NCBI GenBank assembly: GCA_023515795.1
Contig: JALGPX010000041.1
Location: 36,086 to 80,752, forward strand
Reading direction: 5' to 3'
Origin: Amoeboaphelidium occidentale
Lineage: Eukaryota; Aphelidiomycota; Aphelidea
Length of the DNA: 44,667 nt
How positions within the stretch are numbered: position 1 is the stretch's first letter; every line of letters begins with the position of its first letter. Shown here piece after piece: positions 27,823-38,829 of the stretch. The notes below the pieces were generated by a model that was not told the origin of the DNA, searched no databases, and worked only from the letters and a program-made list of their open reading frames with translations. The position numbers and the translations under genes are program-made.

Positions 27823-30228
27823 TTATTGATTCGCTCGAATTTGCGACAGATCTTGTTCATCGCCATCCTCTGCTAAACCAAGTGGTCTGTATTCGGGGCC
27901 CCTGTTGAGAAGAGCGAATGAAGTTCCTGGAGATCTTAGCGGAGAGCTACTGCGCCGCTGTGTTTCTTCAAGCATGAATGCCTCTTCAATGTTCTCTTGT
28001 GCGTTTTCGGCTTTTGATTTTTTCGCTTTGCGCACAATAAGAATCGATCCAATTAGACCGAGTACTACAATAGAGATAAAAATGCCGACAGGAGTCTTGT
28101 AGTTTGTCACCCACTCGGCCCAATTGTCATCTGAAACCTTGTCCTTGTCTTTTTCGTCCGATGCTTGGTCGTTCTCGTCTGATGGAGAAAAAGGTTCGCT
28201 ATGATTGTTCTCAGACTCGCCATGCAGTGTAAGGAACCAATTCTTCAAAACTCCTTTCGAAGCAGGATTAAAGTTGTCTGTTATTCTAAGAGTCCATGTT
28301 CCAACAGGGTTCTCTTCCCAATGCTTCACTGTCAAAAATGTCCAATTCTTAAACCCAGCTTTGCTTCGATCAACAGGTCTCCTTGGTCCTATATTGGACA
28401 CGATATTGTTTGGAGAAATAAGAACTATGTCCAAATCTCCTCTGCATTCGTGATCAATAGTCACTGTGACTGTAACATGCTCCAGACGCTTCATTTTTAC
28501 TGCTTCGATATCTGCTTGGGTTATCGTTATTGTAGAATTTAAACCAATTTCATTATTGGGTATAGGTTGAATAGCTGTAACTGCCTTTGATTCGAATTTT
28601 GTTCCCTTGTTCACTAACGTCCAATTCTTAGCAGCCTCAACTACAGTATATGCATCGAGTTTTCCGTAAGCAAACTTGTGTGAATACCATCTGCCAGCGT
28701 ATGTTTGCTGCCAGTCACCGTCTGGGTCTTCAGTTCTGAATGGCACTGCCCCTCTGATAGTTAAATGTTGGACATCTCGCCAAGTCAAATCTTTCCTGAC
28801 CGAGAGAACCAAAGCAAGTATTCCGACACCTATTGGCGCTGCAGCAGATGTGCCGCCGTGATTAGATGTGCATTTGTTAGCCCCAATATCTGTTGTGAAA
28901 ATCGCCTTTGGACCTCCGCTGCTGTATGTGACAGCTAAATGAGCACTGCATTGTTCCGAGTATTGAGGATGATCATTGTGTTGATCAATCGCTCCTATGG
29001 ATATTGTGTACATTGAGTTTGTATAACCGTCATAATTGCAGTTATCAGAGAAATAACCACCATTTCCTGTAGCAAAAACGAACAACGAACCTTTTCCTCC
29101 TCTTCCGTTCTTAATTCCTTTCAGAATCGCATTGTAAACCAACTCATTGGGGCCTTCGCAATGCTGACCATCGTCTGAAGGACCCCAAGAACAGCTGTAT
29201 ATATCATTGATTTGATTACCATAATTCAATGCAATAGCTTCGTCAACGTCTGTTATCGGACCACCAAGAATTCTTAGACCTGAAACCTTGGCACCATAAG
29301 CTACTCCAACACCACAAACGGAATTAGGAACAGCTGCTATTTCTCCTGCACATCGAGTACCATGATAATCGTCTCGCAAACGCGGTAAAGGCAATTTTGT
29401 CCTGGCGTTGAAATCATAAGAACCTTCAGCACAAAAATTATCCTTCAGGTCTTCATGATTCGCATCAACACCATCGTCAATTACTGCCACAGTAACGCCT
29501 GTGCCGGTAATTCCTTGAGCCCAAACATCAGTAACATTAACGTCAGCTTCCCTATTCACCCTGTTAACCAAATGCCATTGATTTCCAAAACCTGGATCAT
29601 TGATCCCCAGACCCTTCGTAACTCCATCAACATAATCCAGAGACTTTGGGTAAAAATCTCCTCGTTTTGATAATACTTTTGGCTTTTGGTATAATGACCA
29701 CTGAACATGTGGATGATCTTCAAGTAATTCCACAAGATTCTGACTTTCCGATTGTATAGGCCATCGAACAAGATAGTGTCCCTCCAAAGCTCCAATTTGT
29801 CCCACGATTTCCATAGAATGATCGTCCAAGTAATTCTGGATTTTCCGCGCTATGGAATGATAGTGATACATCTTTAGTCGAATCTGCGAGTCTTGCCTCT
29901 CCTCCTCGTCTGATAAAGCTGATGGTAGCTGCCCTGTCCACTTTAAAACAGGATGCCATAACTGCAAACGATGCAAGTCTACATGGTCCAGGTCTTCGAG
30001 CTTGATAGCAGCGTAATGATACTGATCAACGTCTGGCGGGTGGTTTTGCACAACTTTAAAGCAGGCCGCATATCTCAGGAGCGACAGTAGTAATACTATT
30101 GTGATAGTGTATAAAGAATTGCTCTTCTGCGGAAAGCCACCCAACATCATTGTTTGAACGAAAAATCCAACCAAGCAAAGATGATTGGTAATGTGACACA
30201 GATTCAGGCTCTGACATTTAGCGCACAA
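27823..30228 (-). CDS. KEX2: Kexin-type proprotein convertase
   Basis: A single 801-residue exon. Catalytic residues in longest-frame numbering are Asp251 (TVAVIDDGVD), His289 (DDYHGTRCAGEIA), oxyanion Asn389 (FATGNGGYF) and Ser461 (HGGTSAAAP). A prodomain ends at Lys188-Arg189 (KVLSKRGDF), the expected autoprocessing site. The P domain covers about 540-680, and a transmembrane segment (GIFISIVVLGLIGSILIV) near 720 is followed by a ~60-residue basic and acidic tail. The enzyme cleaves after dibasic sites in the late Golgi. The longest frame starts at 30228, but Met27 (30150) gives a better signal sequence (SLYTITIVLLLSLLRYAACF) and more room for a promoter, so I prefer it. The stop of CCT1 is only 27 bp upstream of the longest start. 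Confidence 0.93.
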   Translation of the reverse strand: MCAKCQSLNLCHITNHLCLVGFFVQTMMLGGFPQKSNSLYTITIVLLLSLLRYAACFKVVQNHPPDVDQYHYAAIKLEDLDHVDLHRLQLWHPVLKWTGQLPSALSDEEERQDSQIRLKMYHYHSIARKIQNYLDDHSMEIVGQIGALEGHYLVRWPIQSESQNLVELLEDHPHVQWSLYQKPKVLSKRGDFYPKSLDYVDGVTKGLGINDPGFGNQWHLVNRVNREADVNVTDVWAQGITGTGVTVAVIDDGVDANHEDLKDNFCAEGSYDFNARTKLPLPRLRDDYHGTRCAGEIAAVPNSVCGVGVAYGAKVSGLRILGGPITDVDEAIALNYGNQINDIYSCSWGPSDDGQHCEGPNELVYNAILKGIKNGRGGKGSLFVFATGNGGYFSDNCNYDGYTNSMYTISIGAIDQHNDHPQYSEQCSAHLAVTYSSGGPKAIFTTDIGANKCTSNHGGTSAAAPIGVGILALVLSVRKDLTWRDVQHLTIRGAVPFRTEDPDGDWQQTYAGRWYSHKFAYGKLDAYTVVEAAKNWTLVNKGTKFESKAVTAIQPIPNNEIGLNSTITITQADIEAVKMKRLEHVTVTVTIDHECRGDLDIVLISPNNIVSNIGPRRPVDRSKAGFKNWTFLTVKHWEENPVGTWTLRITDNFNPASKGVLKNWFLTLHGESENNHSEPFSPSDENDQASDEKDKDKVSDDNWAEWVTNYKTPVGIFISIVVLGLIGSILIVRKAKKSKAENAQENIEEAFMLEETQRRSSSPLRSPGTSFALLNRGPEYRPLGLAEDGDEQDLSQIRANQ

Positions 30229-30255
30229 TTGTAAACGCGCAAGTTATTTTATTGC

Positions 30256-32033
30256 TCAATGACCATGTGGGTCTTCTTCTCTTCTTGGAGGGTCAATTTT
30301 TATCATATCGTCGATACGAAGGATAGATATTGCAGCCTCGGTGGCAGCCTTCAACGATTTGATTTTTGACATTGCTGGTTCTAAGACACCAAACTTCAAG
30401 TTGTTACGCACCTCGCCCTTGATTAAATCCAAACCATACCACTTCAATTCCTTCTTGTTCTCGTCAACACCAACAAGCTGAGATGTGTGGTGGAATGAGC
30501 GTAATTTTGCAACCAATTCCGTCGCATCTTTGGCAGCATTAACAGCCAATGTTTTTGGAATAACTAGTAACGCATTAGCATATTCAGCAATTGCTAATTG
30601 TTCTCTTGAAGCCAATGTGGTTGCAAAATTTTCCAAATAAATTGACACTGCTGTTTCGACTGCGCCACCACCTGGAACGACTGCATTGCTTTCCAATGTT
30701 CTTTTAATCACGCATAGAACATCGTGTAAACTTCTTTCCATTTCATCCAAGGCAAAGTCATTAGCGCCTCTTAAAATAATACTGGCCGAACTTTGAGCCT
30801 TAAACGTTAGTTTGATAATTCACGAAATGTACCTTTGTTCCTTTAATTAAGATGCATTCATCATCAGAGATACGCTCCTGGACTACTTCTTCTGCGGCAC
30901 CTAAGAATGATGCTTCAAAGGTTTCTTCTCCTTCCAAGTTGGCCAAACTTGAAACAACTGTTGCGCCTGTAGCTTTAGCAATACGTTGCAAGTCTTCCAT
31001 TTTGACACGACGAACAGCCATTGCACCAGCGTCAACAAACAATTTCAAGCACATGTCGTCAATGCCCTTTGTGGTCAAGACAACATTAGCTCCAGCGTCC
31101 AAGATCTTCTTGATCCTTTCAATGGTAATATCAGCCTCTCGTTTACGGATATCTTCCAACTTTTCAGGATCATCAATAACAATATGAACACCTAAATGCA
31201 TTCTGGCTTTCATAAGGTTCATGTCTAAGCACGCAATCTTGGCGTTTGAAATCTTGGTCTTCATTCCTTGAGCAGCAATTGTACAATTTAAAGCGTAACC
31301 TTTAACAAGCATAGAGTCTCTGACACCTTTTCCGTGAGCCTTAAGAACATTGACGCTCTTTACAGGATACTTTGTCTCACCACGAGGGTTTGTGTGCTTC
31401 ACGGAGAGCATTGCATCAACAGCCATCTCAGCAAAGAAGTCAGACTCTCTAACAAATTAAAAGACACTAGAAAACCATCGCAACTTACGAGCCAATAATC
31501 TTTGAGGACATTGAAGTCTTTGCAGCATTGATTAAACATTCTCTACCTAACGCATCGACACGAACAGCCAAATGTTCCGCAATGAACTTGCAAGCCTCCT
31601 TAACAGCCAAACGGTATCCAGTGATAATCGTAGTTGGATGAATTTTGTTGCGTACCAACTCTGCAGCGCGTTTAAGAAGTTCAGCTGCAACGATTACAAC
31701 ACTTGTCGTGCCATCGCCAACTTCCTTGTCTTGCTGATGAGCCAATTCAACCAACACCTTTCCGGCAGGATGCTCTACTTCCAGTAGACCTAAAATGGTT
31801 GCACCATCGTTAGAAATTGTGACATCCCCAATATCGTCCACCAACATTTTGTCCAAGCCAACTGGCCCAAGGGATGATTTAAGAATGTTTGCAACAGCGG
31901 ATACCGCCATGACTATTCAAGATTAAACCTCTAAGCATTCAATTAAATTCAAATTACCGTTCTGCATGCGCACATCGCTTCCGGTTATACGTTCTCCTGA
32001 TAATGGCAGCGTAGCTTGTTGAACAGCAGACAT
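30256..32033 (-). CDS. CCT1: T-complex protein 1 subunit alpha (CCT1/TCP1), 4 exons
   Basis: Exons 32033-31958, 31912-31489, 31448-30833 and 30798-30256 sum to 552 residues (human 556); introns are 45, 40 and 34 nt. Group II chaperonin motifs are intact: SSLGPVGLDKMLVDDIGDV, ISNDGATIL, KEVGDGTTSVVIVAAELL, VVPGGGAVETAVSIYLENF. Alpha-subunit features are RMQNVMAVSAVANIL at the start and WYGLDLIKGEVRNNLKFGV near the end. As part of the TRiC/CCT double ring it folds actin, tubulin and WD40 proteins. The last exon ends in PRREEDPHGH, shorter than the animal C-terminal tail. It is divergent from the Ugo1-like gene. Confidence 0.96.
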
Positions 32034-32497
32034 TTTACTCGCGAGTAACAAAAGGAGGCGTTCAGATTCTATTTATTTCGAACGCGAAGCCGTTTCAGAT
32101 TTCTAGAGTGCGTACCAAGTATTTAAGCCGGAAAAGTATGACGGCGCATATATTGATGGAGTGGCCGCCGCAGGGTAGGATTCTATTGGCATTAAACGTA
32201 ACACTTTGCCCTTTATGCGTATCTAAGTCAATGAAACTTTATGGCAAGATAGTATCTGGCTTCTTACAACTTGTTTAACGCTACATGGCTTTTATCAAGA
32301 AGCGCACCTATTGTAACAAGCCTCGCAAGACCGAGCTCTGCTTATTACACACTTTCCCCCTACAAGACCTTCGTGTGTACCCTTCCAATAGAGGCACGTA
32401 CTAAATGCCCTTCTTACACAAATTTATAATTTTAATTAGCCCTCTAAAGCATCCCACGATGAAACAATCCATATGAGATTTTCTTGATCAAAATCAG
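32034..32497. other. Divergent intergenic region, no clear gene
   Basis: 464 bp between the starts of CCT1 and the Ugo1-like carrier. It holds two short plus-strand ORFs, 32138-32278 (46 codons) and 32285-32404 (39 codons, basic and Cys-containing), that I cannot relate to any family. No tRNA or 5S pattern was seen. It is most likely a shared promoter region. Confidence 0.5.
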
Positions 32498-33977
32498 ATG
32501 GTCGAACAAGAATACTTCGATGAAGAAGAAGATGAAGTCAGCGTGCCATTACAGGCGCTTTTGATATCCCAATTCGCTTCGATGCTTTACGAATTGCCGT
32601 TCGAAGTCGCTCAAGTTCTGGTGCAAATTCAATCTTTGCCACGCCCTAAAGACATTGACCAAATTCAACTGTTGGAGGATAAGCAGCGCAAAGAAACCGA
32701 GAACACTCAATGGGATGCTTACGGAGATGCAAACGACGATGACGTCAACGACACAAGCTCCGATGAGTACGAAGGCTACACCAGAGGAAACACTGATAAT
32801 GACGCATTTAAACCAGAAGTTATCACAAGGAACATTGAAGTTGACACGGAAGGGTACATTCTTCCAGTTAACAACGCCAGGCCCCGTTATCAAATACCGC
32901 CATTACGGGCAGGTATTTGGTCCACTATTGGAAGAGTCTGCGCATTTAAACATGAAGGATTATTGTCGTTATGGAAAGGTTCTTATTTGCTTTAGAGATC
33001 TTATTTTAGGCATAACGCCGTTCTATTTCTTAAGTACTGGGCGTTCAATAGTTCAGCCTTACATGGAAGATCAACTCAATGCATTCTTTGAATTATATGA
33101 CCCTTCGATTGTCCCGCTCGCTTTACAAACAAACTTTTGGCCAAATCTTGGCACATCTGTTTTATCACACGCTGTAACAGGATTTATGTTGAGTCCTTTG
33201 GATATGCTTCGTATACAGTGAGTGTCTTGGTGATTTCTTTTGCTTACTTGTTTTAGTTTCATTGCTCAAACAGTTGATCCTTTGCATATGCCACTTAAAT
33301 CATACTCTGATGCCATTGACAAAATCATTCTTCCTGGCACTGTGGGACTTCCGTTAAAGTACAAACTCAAAATTTTATTTAAGAATTTATACCCTTATCC
33401 TTTCCTCACAGCGTGGTACAGTTGTTTACCAGCGTTATGCAGATCGTTGTCGCAAGTATTTCTGTCTAGGGTTCTCAAAGTCACATTGAAAAGTCATCCT
33501 CTGCTGTATTCATTGTCTCTGTTTGGTATGCAAACCATTGAGTTGTTGATCATGTCGCCTTTGGAAACCATTTACAGAAGAATGTTGGTTTGTGGTAAGC
33601 GAAACAGGATGCTCAAAATAGATGGCGTGGAAATTGAGGAGAGCAAGAGCGAAGATACCAGGCTAAGAGCAAGCTGTGTTAATTTGGTTTCTCAGGAATA
33701 CAAGTCATCCTGGGATTGTTTTATAAGGATACTGACTGAGGAAGCAATCGGCGTAGAGTATGCTATTGATTATAATTCAGATTTGGAGGTTTCATCACCT
33801 CGCAAACTTCATTCTAAGAGCAAGAAGCCAAATCATTTAAGATGGGGATTCTTAGGAGGTGTTGCTCAGTTATACAGGGGATTTTGGCTCAAAACAACAT
33901 GGAATGCGACTATTTGCATGTTCTCCTTTGTTAGCGGCCTTGATATCGGAGAAGAATCAGATTATTTTTACTTTTAG
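32498..33977 (+). CDS. Ugo1/SLC25A46-like outer-membrane carrier protein, 3 exons
   Basis: Exons 32498-32978, 33010-33217 and 33257-33977 sum to 469 residues; introns are 31 nt (GTTCTT to TTTAG) and 39 nt (GTGAGT to TTTAG). Degenerate mitochondrial-carrier motifs are visible: EGLLSLWKGITPFYFLS across the first splice, GFMLSPLDMLRIHFIAQ across the second, and MSPLETIYRRMLVCG later, corresponding to the P-x-D/E-x-x-R elements. The N-terminal ~60 residues form a helix-rich part and are followed by a long acidic loop (about 60-125). This layout fits the Ugo1/SLC25A46 group, which acts in outer-membrane fusion and lipid transfer instead of solute exchange. Assignment to that group over other divergent carriers is inference. 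Confidence 0.75.
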
Positions 33978-34050
33978 ACCAAAAAATAAACATGAAAGAA
34001 AATATTTTGTCCAGATAGTTACCATCCGCTAATCATTTTCTTTATTCTTT

Positions 34051-35451
34051 TTAGTTCACAACTTCAGTAATAACACCAGTTCCAACAGTCTTGCCACCAT
34101 CACGAACAGTGAATCTTCCACCCTTCTCGATAGCAATTTCAGTGATTAAATCAATTGTGACTTCGACATTGTCACCAGGCATAACCATTTGAACGCTGTC
34201 TGGCAAATTGATAACGCAAGTTACATCTGCAGTTCTCGTGAATAATTGAGGTCTGTAGTTGCTGACGAAAGGAGTGTGTCTGCCTCCTTCTTCTTTTGTC
34301 AAAGCATACAACTGTGCCTTGAACTTCTTCTGAGACTGAATTGAACCAGGCTTAGCTAGAACCATACCACGTCTAATCTGGTCTCTCTTGACACCACGCA
34401 AAAGAATACCCAAATTATCACCAGCCTCTCCTCGTTCTAATTCTTTGTGGAACATTTCCAAACCAGTAACAGCACACTTCAACTTTGAACCAAAGCCAAC
34501 AACTTCAACTTCCTCGCCTTTCAAAACTGTTCCACGCTCTACACGACCAGTGACAACAGTTCCTCTTCCTTCAATAGAGTGAACGTCTTCAACAGCTTGC
34601 AAGAAAGGCATATCAAGAGCTCTCTACGGTATTAAGGCGTTTTATCAGAAAGAAATATACCTTTGGCGTTTCAATCCAGTTGTCAACAGCATTCATCAAC
34701 TCCATGATCTTGTTCTTACCAATATCATCCTTCTCGCCGTTAAGAGCAGCCAACGCACTACCGCAAACAATTGGAGTATTTTCTCCATCAAAGCCGTACT
34801 GAGCCAACAAATCTCTCAATTCCATCTCGACAATTTCCAACATTTCAGGATCATCGATCTGATCAACCTTGTTTACAAACACAACGATACGACCAACACC
34901 AACTTGCTTTGCCAACAGTAAATGTTCACGTGTCTGAGGCATAGCACCGTCAGTAGCTGCGACAACAATAATTGCACCGTCCATCTGAGCTGCACCGGTG
35001 ATCGCATTCTTGATGTAATCAGCGTGACCAGGACAATCAACATGACCATAATGTCTAACATAATGTAAGGAATCATTAAACAAATTAAAGGAAACCTCTT
35101 TGCAGTTTCGTATTCAATGTGCGCCGTGTTGATGGTGATTCCTCTCTTCCTTTCTTCAGGGGCATTGTCGATTTCATTGTAAGCCCTGGCCTTAGCTTGA
35201 CCCTTCTCGCTGAGCACTTTAGTAATTGCAGCTGTTAGTGTTGTCTTGCCGTGATCAACTAAGAATCGAAAGAATTTATCAGTCGCTCCCTATGACGAAT
35301 TACCGTGTCCAATTGTGCCAACATTCACGTGCGGCTTTTTACGCTCAAACTTCTTTGCAGCTTCCGCAGAGTAGAAACGCACAACGGAAGCGTTCTTCCC
35401 CGTTACGGCCTGTTTAAAACACGCAGATGATTTCAAAAGTCTGAATATCAT
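34051..35451 (-). CDS. TUF1: Mitochondrial elongation factor Tu, 4 exons
   Basis: Exons 35451-35304, 35258-35096, 35054-34661 and 34623-34051 sum to 425 residues; introns are 45, 41 and 37 nt. G-motifs are complete: [18 protein letters not shown] (split by the first intron after GHG), [23 protein letters not shown] and FVNKVDQ. Domains 2 and 3 carry [13 protein letters not shown] and the end [13 protein letters not shown]. The N-terminal ~45 residues ([20 protein letters not shown], then [10 protein letters not shown]) form a mitochondrial presequence. The protein carries aminoacyl-tRNA to the mitochondrial ribosome. The second intron has an unusual GTTTCC donor. Its start codon lies 26 bp from the divergent Cce1 start. 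Confidence 0.96.
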
Positions 35452-35477
35452 TCACTGAAATTTTTTTCGATTCACAG
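35452..35477. promoter_or_regulatory. 26-bp spacer between divergent EF-Tu and Cce1 start codons
   Basis: Only 26 bp separate the two ATGs, so each promoter must overlap the other gene's 5' end. Toward Cce1 the sequence reads as a pyrimidine tract, then CGATTCACAG directly before ATG, which looks like a 3' splice site. Cce1 transcripts may therefore begin farther left, inside the EF-Tu locus, and be spliced here. This is inference. Confidence 0.45.
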
Positions 35478-36481
35478 ATGGCAAGTCGCCGTGTTCTACA
35501 GAATCAGCGGATACGCTCAATATGCGCAACAATAACGCAGCGTATACAGGCTGATATTCATGATCACATTAAAGCGATATTTTCTGTGGGCAAATTGATG
35601 GGTGATCGGTCGCTTGAGGATGTTATTGGTCATGATCTTGAAGGCAACATCTTATCAAAGTATTTTTAAACATGGTATCTAAGGCGCTAATACTCTAAAG
35701 GGTTTCAAAGAATTCTGTTGAAAATATCACGCTGATATCGCGAGTGTGTGGGATCCCAGTAGGCGCATACAAGAGAAAGAAGGACGCTGTCGCTGCGCTT
35801 GTCGAAAGGATATGCACGGCTTTACGAAATCACGCAAACCAGGCGTCCAGGCCTATGATATCGATAGATGTTGGTGTTAAAAATATGGCTGTTGCTCATT
35901 ACAGATACCCTGACTTTCACGTCCAGCAATTATACCTGACAAATTTACAGGCTGATTCTACTTTCTCCGGACGCACTTTGCCGGCTGAATATGCCAGAAA
36001 GGTTCTGGAATTTGTTGAGATGATTAATGCGAAAGTTTCAAGTAGTCCTTATGATTCTGAACCATTATACTTGATCGAACAACAAATGCAAAAACAAAAT
36101 GTCAAATGCTGCATTATTGAAGCTCAATTGCACGCTTATCTTTATCCTAAATGTATTTCTATTTCCCCAAGATCTGTATCAACTTATTTTGATTTGACAT
36201 CTCTCCCAAAGAACTTGGAATTTGAGTCGAGATTCAACTTGGATGTTGATGCTTACCTGGAGAAGCCTATTGCAAAGTCTTACTTTAAAAAGAAAGTTAC
36301 CGTCGAATTAATCAAGAATTTGTTACATCATGATGTCTTGACGGCTGATGAATGCGTTTACAAAGCGTTCAATGTTGAGAAGAAGGATGATTTTGCAGAT
36401 GCTATACTCAACGGCGTAGCTTTTCTGTTATGGGAAAGGAAATTGGTTTCACTGGGATTACAAATATTAACTGGAAAATAG
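35478..36481 (+). CDS. CCE1: Mitochondrial Holliday junction resolvase Cce1/Ydc2, 2 exons
   Basis: Exon 1 is 35478-35659 and exon 2 is 35701-36481, joined in phase 2 over a 41-nt intron (GTATTT to TAAAG), giving 320 residues. Residues about 61-100 form a SAP-like helix pair (CGIPVGAYKRKKDAVAALVE). The RNase H-like catalytic core follows: Asp117 (MISIDVGVKNMAV), Glu187 (LYLIEQQMQKQ) and the acidic pair in KKDDFADAILNG near the end, with SISPRSVSTYF between. This is the Cce1/Ydc2 resolvase pattern, which cuts recombination intermediates of mitochondrial DNA. The Arg-rich N-terminus (MASRRVLQNQRIRSI) fits mitochondrial import. Confidence 0.9.
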
Positions 36482-36512
36482 AAAGATCTTCATTAGAGTT
36501 TAATAATCATAC

Positions 36513-38541
36513 TCAAGAGCTTTTCAACCGAGCAGAAAGATCGTCCAATTCTTTACTGAGCTCCTTTGGGAACTTGGGACCAAAAGTTTTGTGGTATTGC
36601 TTGACCTTTTCTAATTCAGCAGAGTACTTCTTATGATCAACCTTCAATAATTCATTCAAATCAGCTTCAGAAATGCTCAATCCTGAAACATCGAGAGCTC
36701 CCTTCTTTGGAATATAACCAATTGGAGATTTTACAGCAACATCAGTTTTCCCTTCTATTCGATCAACGATCCATTTTAAAACTAAATCATTAGAAGTAAC
36801 TCACACTTTTGACAATACCTCTTGAATTATCACCAAATCCTGGCCAAAGAAATTTATCATTATCATTCTTTCGGAACCAGTTAACATGAAAGAACTTTGG
36901 AAGCCGTTTCTTCACTTTTCCATTCTGTTTACCCATATCGACCCAATGTTGAAAGTAATCAGCCATGTTGTATCCACAGAATGGTAACATTGCGAATGGA
37001 TCGAATCTCAAGTTACCAACACTGCCTTCTGCGGCTGCTGTAATTTCACTAGCTACAGAACTTCCAACTAGAACTCCATGATTCCACGTGAAAGGTTCAA
37101 AAACTAAAGGAACAAGGGTCTTTCTTCTACCTCCAAAAAGGATTGCAGAAATAGGAACACCTTTTGGATCATTAATCGCTGTCTTGTTTACAATTGGGCA
37201 TTGGTCGAGAGGAGCAGTAAAGCGAGAGTTAGGATGAGCTGCTTTAACGCCCTTACTGAAAGCCTCCTTGTCGTATTTTTTGCCAGTCCAGTCGGTAATA
37301 CCAGAATTAAATGGAGGTTCTTTGGTTAAACCCTCCCACCAAACGTCATTCTCCTTCTCTAAGTAGGCAACATTCGTAAAAACAGAGTTCTTATTCAGAG
37401 AGGCTAATGCATGAGGATTTGACTGGGAAGAAGTTCCTGGAGCAACACCAAAGAAACCATTTTCAGGATTGATCGCGTATAGTTTACCATCTTGTTCATT
37501 GAACTTCAACCATGCAATATCATCGCCGACACATTCAACTTTCCAACCTTTCAAAGTTGGTTGCATCATTGCCAAGTTGGTCTTTCCACATGCTAAAAAT
37601 TAAAATACTATCAAAGCGATAACATACCTGATGGAAATGCTGCAGCAATGTAATGTTTCTTGCCCTCAGGAGATGTTAAGCCAAGAATCAGCATGTGCTC
37701 AGCCAGCCAGCCTTGCTCTTTGCCCATTACTGAGGCGATTCGAAGAGCTAGAGCCTTTTTGCCCAACAAAGAGTTTCCCCCATATCCACTACCATAAGAT
37801 ATGATCTCTTTGGTATCTGGGAAATGACAAACGGCCCTGTTTTTGATATTACATGGCCACGGTACATCTTTCTTCCCATTTGATAACGGATAACCTACAG
37901 AATGCAAGCATTTGACAAAGAACTTGTCCGAGTCTGCAAGTTTTTTCAGCACAGGTGCACCCATTCTAGTCATGATATTCATACTCGCTGCAACGTATGG
38001 AGAATCAGTAATCTGAACACCTGTGACTGCCAACTTTGAATCTAACGGTCCCATAGAAAACTGCAATGATTAGCACATACTGAGCTAATGATCCTACCGG
38101 AATTACATACATAGATCTTCCTTCCATGCAACCCTTGAATAATCCTTGAAGTTTCTGCTTCATTTCATTTGGATCAACCCAGTTGTTCGTAGGACCAGCA
38201 TCACCTTGATTCTTCGAGCAGATGAAGGTATCCTTTTCGCTTCTAGCTACATCTGCAGGATCGGTTCTAACCAGAAATGAGTTTGGTCTTCTTTTTGGAT
38301 TCAAAGGTTTGAAGACTCCAGTATCGACTAATAACTTTTGCAATTCTAGTGATTCTTCTTCAGAACCATCACAGACTTTGATATCGACCGGTTTGCAAAG
38401 AGCAGCAGTTTCCTGAATCCATGACTTCAACTTTGGGTTCGTTATCCCAGCTAAAGTAGTAAAGTTTCTCTTGACTAGCAAAGCTCTCCCTTTTAGCATT
38501 TGGAAGACTGTTTGAACTCTAAAAAAATTCCCACGCGCCAT
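36513..38541 (-). CDS. PCK2: Phosphoenolpyruvate carboxykinase, GTP type, 4 exons
   Basis: Exons 38541-38098, 38060-37628, 37592-36807 and 36781-36513 sum to 643 residues (animal PCK2 is ~640). Introns are 37, 35 and 25 nt. GTP-type landmarks are [32 protein letters not shown], the signature [13 protein letters not shown] (split by an intron in the P-loop), [31 protein letters not shown] and [11 protein letters not shown]. The enzyme makes PEP from oxaloacetate. The N-terminus is basic with no acid residue in the first ~35 positions ([20 protein letters not shown]), so a mitochondrial location is likely. Most familiar fungi use the unrelated ATP type for this step. The last intron is only 25 nt with a GTGTGA donor; no other join I tried keeps the frame. 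Confidence 0.95.
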
Positions 38542-38829
38542 ACAAGCTTCGGAACATCTACCAAGGGAAGTTAAAAACGTCTAAGCTCGTAAAATATCCT
38601 ACTAAATCGGTCTGATGAGTTTTCTATTGGGTTGCTTATGGCTGAATTCGTAATAATGGCCATAATTGACCGATTTAAAGATAGATCAGTAATCTTTGTC
38701 ACTCAACAGTAAATTATGCCCCCTTTAATAATAAATAGAAATCAGTTTAACTTCTTTCAGTGCGATCCAGAAGTTCTGCTGTTTTGTTAGAATTTTCGTG
38801 TAGAGATAAAGAGATGGTGCGATGAAAGG

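Noticed and set aside
32655-32978. Second frame inside the first exon of the Ugo1-like gene
   Set aside because: It is the downstream exon's frame extended back; the 31-nt intron at 32979-33009 joins the two correctly.
38605-38660. TGATGA and CTGA boxes resembling a C/D snoRNA
   Set aside because: The boxes are short and common; no terminal stem or guide match could be shown.
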